Source: Paludibacteraceae bacterium (GTDB lineage: Bacteria; Bacteroidota; Bacteroidia; Bacteroidales; Paludibacteraceae). Taken from it: DNA of 55,300 nucleotides. The translations under genes were made by a program, and so were the position numbers. Positions 51,618 to 55,300 of the stretch are shown piece by piece (positions within the stretch are counted from its first letter, which is position 1; each line of letters opens with the position of its first letter). The notes under the pieces are model-generated. The model made no database searches. It saw only the letters and a program-made list of their open reading frames with translations, and had not been told where the DNA came from. The DNA lies in NCBI GenBank assembly GCA_017557345.1, contig JAFYZR010000119.1, positions 1-55,300 of the forward strand, in the 5' to 3' direction.

Positions 51618-52562
51618 ATGATACGTCTTTCATTCATAGTACCATTTCATAATACAGAACCTTATATTGAGGAATGTATTCGTTCGCTATATAATCAGGA
51701 TATCCCGAAGGAGGAGTATGAGGTGATATGCGTGGATGATTGTTCTCCTGATAGTTCGCGTGCTATAGTAGAACGACTGCAAAAGGAATATCCCACATTA
51801 AAACTGCTGATTCATACGGAGAACAAACGTCAAGGTGGAGCTCGCAATACGGGATTAAAAGAAGCAAAAGGTGAATATGTGTGGTTCGTGGATGCGGATG
51901 ATTATATTAAACCGAATTATTTGAAGGACTTGCTAAAACTTGCGGAAAAGAATAATTTGGATGTGTTGAAATTTTATTTTGATAGTGAAAATAAAAAAGA
52001 AGATATGCTCGCTTCGAAAGGTGTGGTAAGTGGTTCGTCTCTGATTTTCGATGTGCAGACGAATATACCTCTTTTAAAGCGCTGTTGTAGTGCAGTTCAG
52101 CAAATAATAAAGCGTGAGTTTTTATTGGGTAATAATATTACTTTTGCGGAAAAAGTACAATATGAGGATGATGATTATGCCTATCAATTATACGCATATG
52201 CAGAACGCGCCCGTCTTGTCGCTGTCGTACCATATGTAGTTAGACATACTCCCAATTCAACTACACGAAGAAAGAATGATATTCACCGAGTAAAAGATAT
52301 TTATGCCCAAGCATTGAGGATGGTTCAGATAGAGCATGATTTGGTGCTTCATGATGCCAGATGGCAGATAATGATACATGGTTGTATCAAGGATTGTTTT
52401 GACAACAATATTTTTGTTATTCTTAAAGTATGTTCAATACGTGAGCAACTTTGCTTTTGGAATAGCATACGAACTGATATAACGCGTTTCAAACCCTATA
52501 TATCCCGTAAGTCGTATATAAAACTGTGTTCATATTTGATGTGGAAAATACTGCAAAAATGA
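51618..52562 (+). CDS. Glycosyltransferase family 2, copy 4
   Basis: 314 residues. GT2 motifs: LSFIVPFHNTEPYIEECIRS, VDDCSPDSS, NKRQGGARNTGLKEAKG, WFVDADDYI. The C-terminal third is helical and basic, probably for membrane contact. Stop overlaps the start of the second adenylation gene (ATGA), so glycan assembly and carrier loading are co-translated. Confidence 0.92.
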   Translation: MIRLSFIVPFHNTEPYIEECIRSLYNQDIPKEEYEVICVDDCSPDSSRAIVERLQKEYPTLKLLIHTENKRQGGARNTGLKEAKGEYVWFVDADDYIKPNYLKDLLKLAEKNNLDVLKFYFDSENKKEDMLASKGVVSGSSLIFDVQTNIPLLKRCCSAVQQIIKREFLLGNNITFAEKVQYEDDDYAYQLYAYAERARLVAVVPYVVRHTPNSTTRRKNDIHRVKDIYAQALRMVQIEHDLVLHDARWQIMIHGCIKDCFDNNIFVILKVCSIREQLCFWNSIRTDITRFKPYISRKSYIKLCSYLMWKILQK

Positions 52563-54007
52563 ATTTGTTTGACGCTAACATATTAATTCAAGTACGGCAG
52601 TCAATTGCCAAATATTCACAACGTAATGCATTCTATATTGACAGCGCGAATTATTCCTATCGTCAATTCGCTGAACGCATTTCTGCCATACGAACCATCA
52701 TACGCTCTGCCGACAAGGACGAGCAAATATGGTGCTTGGCTCTCCACGATGACTTGAACACGTACGCGTCTATCGTCGCCCTATGGATGGAAGGTAAAGC
52801 ATACGTGCCTCTGCATCCGTCATGGCCGGAAGACCGAATCGAGAGCATCAAACAACAAGTTGGATGCAGCAATGTGCTGGATGCGTGTGATGCTCCATTC
52901 ACTAAAATGGATTTGGATAATTGGGCAGAAATATCGGATGATGCGCTTGCATATATCCTATTCACCTCCGGCAGCACCGGAGTGCCCAAGGGAGTGCAGA
53001 TCTCGCGTAAAAATATCGCATCTTTCATAGACTCGTTCTGGCAGACCGGAATTAACATTACACCCAATGATCGGTGCATGCAGGTTTTTGATCTAACGTT
53101 TGATGTGTCGGTGCAAAGTTTTCTTGTCGCACTCACGCGTGGCGCATGCGTCTATACCGTTCCGTATGGACAAGTGAAGTATCTCTATGCTGCATCACTC
53201 ATCCAGGAGCAGCATATTACTTTTGGTGCTATGGCGCCAAGTATGCTGACCTACTTGCGTCCGTACTTCGATGAGTTTGATGCGAGTAGCATGAAAGCAT
53301 GCATTCTCACGGCAGAGGCATGTCCCGTCGATTTGATGGAAGCGTGGTACGGTTGCGCGAAGAATACAGAGATTTATGACTTCTACGGCCCGACGGAAGC
53401 AACCATCTACTGCACGTACTACAAATTGACACGCGGAGGTAATAATTTGTCGCTCAATGGCATCATTTCTATAGGCAAACCACTTGTAAACGTACAAGCT
53501 ATCATCATCCGCGAAGATGGTTCGCTCGTGGAAGGTCAGGAGAAAGGAGAGTTGTGTATAGCAGGAGATCAGGTTACACCAGGGTATTGGAAGAATGACG
53601 AGAAGAATGTATCTTCGTTCTTCATGCGCGAAGGGATGCGGTATTACCATACGGGGGATCTATGCTATTGGCATGAAAGCGGCAATATCATGTATTCCGG
53701 TCGTATAGACCAGCAAGCGAAGATTCAGGGATTTCGAGTAGAATTGGGAGAAATAGAGCATCATGCTCGTCAGTTCTATGGCAATGAGCACCGCATAATA
53801 GCAATTGCTTTCCAAAATGCACAGAATCTGACGGAGATTGCGCTTTTTGTGGAATCTCAAGCGAAGGACACGAAAGCGTTGGTGGAGTATCTGCGGAGCA
53901 AGATGCCACAGTATATGATACCGACGCGGATATTGTTTGAGCCTACTTTTCCGCTGAATAAGAGCGAAAAAATAGATCGTAACGAATTAAAAACTAAATT
54001 ATTATGA
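52559..54007 (+). CDS. Stand-alone adenylation enzyme (amino acid:carrier protein ligase), copy 2
   Basis: 482 residues. A3 FTSGSTGVPKG, A5 DFYGPTEATI, A7 YHTGD, A8 GRIDQQAKIQGFRVELGE, A10 LNKSEKIDR. Asp182 (FDVSV) fits the alpha-amino-binding aspartate of amino-acid adenylation domains, so an amino acid substrate is favoured. At the position of the DltA cysteine it has LTAE instead of FCGE. Distinct from copy 1 over most of its length. ATG 52559 chosen (ATGA with the upstream gene). It is directly followed, with overlap, by its own carrier protein, forming a complete loading module. Confidence 0.87.
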   Translation: MNLFDANILIQVRQSIAKYSQRNAFYIDSANYSYRQFAERISAIRTIIRSADKDEQIWCLALHDDLNTYASIVALWMEGKAYVPLHPSWPEDRIESIKQQVGCSNVLDACDAPFTKMDLDNWAEISDDALAYILFTSGSTGVPKGVQISRKNIASFIDSFWQTGINITPNDRCMQVFDLTFDVSVQSFLVALTRGACVYTVPYGQVKYLYAASLIQEQHITFGAMAPSMLTYLRPYFDEFDASSMKACILTAEACPVDLMEAWYGCAKNTEIYDFYGPTEATIYCTYYKLTRGGNNLSLNGIISIGKPLVNVQAIIIREDGSLVEGQEKGELCIAGDQVTPGYWKNDEKNVSSFFMREGMRYYHTGDLCYWHESGNIMYSGRIDQQAKIQGFRVELGEIEHHARQFYGNEHRIIAIAFQNAQNLTEIALFVESQAKDTKALVEYLRSKMPQYMIPTRILFEPTFPLNKSEKIDRNELKTKLL

Positions 54008-54252
54008 ATAGAGAAGTACTTCAAAATGAAATCCAAGCCATTGCACGGGATGCATTTCAAAAGCCAGAGTTAGTCATTACGGATATGATGTGTGCTGCAG
54101 ATGTGGATACATGGACAAGCTTATCGTTTATGCAGTTCCTTACAGCCATTGAGGATAAGTATTGTTTCAAGTTCAAAATGATGGAACTCCTTCAATTACG
54201 CAATATGGGAGCGGTAATTGACGCTACTATGCGTCACGTCAATAATGTTTAA
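54004..54252 (+). CDS. Carrier protein, copy 3 (partner of adenylation enzyme 2)
   Basis: 82-residue carrier protein. Phosphopantetheine serine Ser39 in WTSLSFMQFLTAI; the usual Asp before the serine is Thr, a tolerated but less common variant. Overlap with the ligase gene (ATGA) indicates that the two work together, like DltA-DltC. Its helix 1 (AIARDAFQKPELVITD) is longer than in copy 2. A word repeat separates it from the GNAT-like gene. Confidence 0.82.
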   Translation: MNREVLQNEIQAIARDAFQKPELVITDMMCAADVDTWTSLSFMQFLTAIEDKYCFKFKMMELLQLRNMGAVIDATMRHVNNV

Positions 54253-54270
54253 TGTTGAATGTTTAATATT
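54244..54270. repeat. AATGTTTAATGTTGAAT word repeat before the GNAT-like gene
   Basis: Three units, AATGTTT, AATGTTG, AATGTTT, spanning the carrier protein stop and the 24-base gap. A further member of the junction-repeat type. Confidence 0.6.
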
Positions 54271-54276
54271 TTGGGC

Positions 54277-55300
54277 ATGCCGGAATTAAAATTATATACC
54301 GTTGCTGAGTTGCGCGAATGGCTGATGCATAATCGTGCGGCGGAAGGATTGTCGGAACAAGTGATTGCTCCGACTCGCGCATGGGCGATTATTCATAATC
54401 CATATGTGAAGGATGAAGACCCGGTTATGGCTGCTATCTTTGAGGATGGCAAAAATGTAGCCTATACCATTGCATTCCCGGAATTAATTGAAGGGAAACG
54501 ATATTGGTGGTTCTCTTCGTTATGGTGCAATCCTACATATCAAGGGAATGGATTCGGATTGATAGTTATTGGCAGTTTGGCAGAAGTGTATGGAGTAGAG
54601 TATTGTTTGGATAAATGGGGTGCACCTGAAACGGTGGGAATATTTACAAATTTTCATCACAAAACCTTTTATACATTGCGTTACATTTTGGGTGTACAAA
54701 TTAACAAAACTACGATTAAGGGAAAAGTTGTCCATATGTTTCGCTATATACAGACAGGTTTGCATAGGCTTGGAAAACACTATTCTAATAAATCATATAC
54801 CATCCGTTACATCCCATATATAGATAATATTACCTACGATTTTATAAAATTACATAGTGGGAAATATTATTTTATCCATACACAAGACTATTTGAATTGG
54901 GTTTTGCATTATTCATTTTCTGTTTCAGCTCCGTTAATGGATTTTGTAAAGGTCAAAATGCCGTTTTTCGCTTCTGAAAAAATCAGGACGCAACTGTATG
55001 CAGTACAGATATTGGATGGCAAAGATATTATCGGCTTCTATATGATGAAACAAAATGATAATGGTTTGCATATATTGTACTTATATTACAATGAACTCAA
55101 AAAAGAAAAGGTATTTGCTTCGATTCGCGACCATGTAAAGTGTATGCATATACATATGTGCGAATTGGAGCATAGAGAACTGGCGGAATATTTATCTGCT
55201 CAAATTTATTTCCCGAAGAATAAGATAGAAAAGGTTTCATTATCCCTTCCGAGTTCTATGAAGCAACCTCATGATGGTGAGTTGCAATATGGTGATGGAG
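54277..55300 (+). CDS. GNAT-like acyltransferase, 3' end outside the window
   Basis: Open to the end of the window (341 codons seen). Residues about 45-140 look like a GNAT fold: VAYTIAFPELIEG, RYWWFSSLWCNPTYQGNGFG (Q-G-N-G-x-G as acyl-CoA/pantetheine loop), IVIGSLAEVYGVEYC. The rest, to residue 341, is probably a second GNAT-like half, as in FemAB-type proteins. Directly downstream of a carrier-protein module, it is a candidate for the enzyme that moves the carrier-bound group onto a sugar or glycan (inference). The ATG 54277 start follows the repeat; TTG 54271 is an alternative. Confidence 0.65.
   Translation, partial: MPELKLYTVAELREWLMHNRAAEGLSEQVIAPTRAWAIIHNPYVKDEDPVMAAIFEDGKNVAYTIAFPELIEGKRYWWFSSLWCNPTYQGNGFGLIVIGSLAEVYGVEYCLDKWGAPETVGIFTNFHHKTFYTLRYILGVQINKTTIKGKVVHMFRYIQTGLHRLGKHYSNKSYTIRYIPYIDNITYDFIKLHSGKYYFIHTQDYLNWVLHYSFSVSAPLMDFVKVKMPFFASEKIRTQLYAVQILDGKDIIGFYMMKQNDNGLHILYLYYNELKKEKVFASIRDHVKCMHIHMCELEHRELAEYLSAQIYFPKNKIEKVSLSLPSSMKQPHDGELQYGDG

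Overview
The window reads as one contiguous chromosomal stretch of an anaerobic member of the Bacteroidales (Bacteroidota). Three things point there. Seven promoters have the phylum's TTTG / TAnnTTTG layout, and strong Shine-Dalgarno sites are generally absent. The gene content and order (an efflux operon running into a phosphopantetheinyl transferase and dnaX, a fused gcvP, tRNA-Ser next to yceD-rpmF, a YgiQ-type radical SAM protein, DUF4143 and AAA_35 ATPases, an Upx/O-antigen-like glycan locus) fit the same order. A rubrerythrin / Bcp peroxiredoxin / Fe-type superoxide dismutase block suits an oxygen-sensitive lifestyle. I cannot name the genus.

Layout. 1-9164: six genes overlap head to tail (AspT/YidE permease, MATE pump, RND adaptor lipoprotein, RND pump, Sfp-type phosphopantetheinyl transferase, dnaX). 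9205-18806: housekeeping genes (ygiQ, M23 peptidase, convergent Crp/Fnr regulator, gcvP, YitT protein, tRNA-Ser(CGA), yceD, rpmF, rluB). 18841-23938: an MMPL/RND-like protein and two tandem ABC-2 permeases of the polysaccharide-export type. 23994-28473: comM on the minus strand, then a GNAT/FemAB-like protein, rubrerythrin, bcp and sodB. 28533-55300: a glycan locus that starts at a terminator-promoter overlap with a small winged-helix gene and a 7 x 11 bp tandem repeat. It then encodes a Wzt ATPase, a 2,3-dehydratase / 3-ketoreductase / aminotransferase / NeuD-like acyltransferase set for a 2,4,6-trideoxy-4-amino sugar nucleotide, two stand-alone adenylation enzymes, three carrier proteins, a ketoacyl-ACP synthase III (frameshifted), a FabG-like reductase, a sugar-type formyltransferase, at least four GT2 glycosyltransferases and a GNAT-like protein cut by the window end.

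How the parts fit. The sugar is probably made as a dTDP-4-amino-2,4,6-trideoxyhexose, decorated through carrier-protein-bound acyl or aminoacyl groups and/or formylation, assembled by the GT2 enzymes, and exported by Wzt with the two Wzm-like permeases 5-6 kb upstream. The phosphopantetheinyl transferase at 6863 is the only one in the window and is the natural activator of the three carrier proteins.

The glycan operon is split by an A+T-rich block of about 7.8 kb (about 35.9-43.7 kb), bounded by an imperfect direct repeat of about 31 bp that duplicates the 3' end of the first adenylation gene. Inside are a DUF4143 ATPase, a small conserved protein, a gene remnant, and a three-gene cassette: a nucleosidase-STAND NTPase, an AAA_35-TPR protein and a zinc-ribbon HEPN protein. 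The cassette has the look of an undescribed anti-phage/conflict system and is the most interesting object here. A second oddity is a set of short, imperfect 8-11 bp word repeats that fill many gene junctions and have echoes inside coding sequences (sodB, the phosphopantetheinyl transferase, the GNAT gene).
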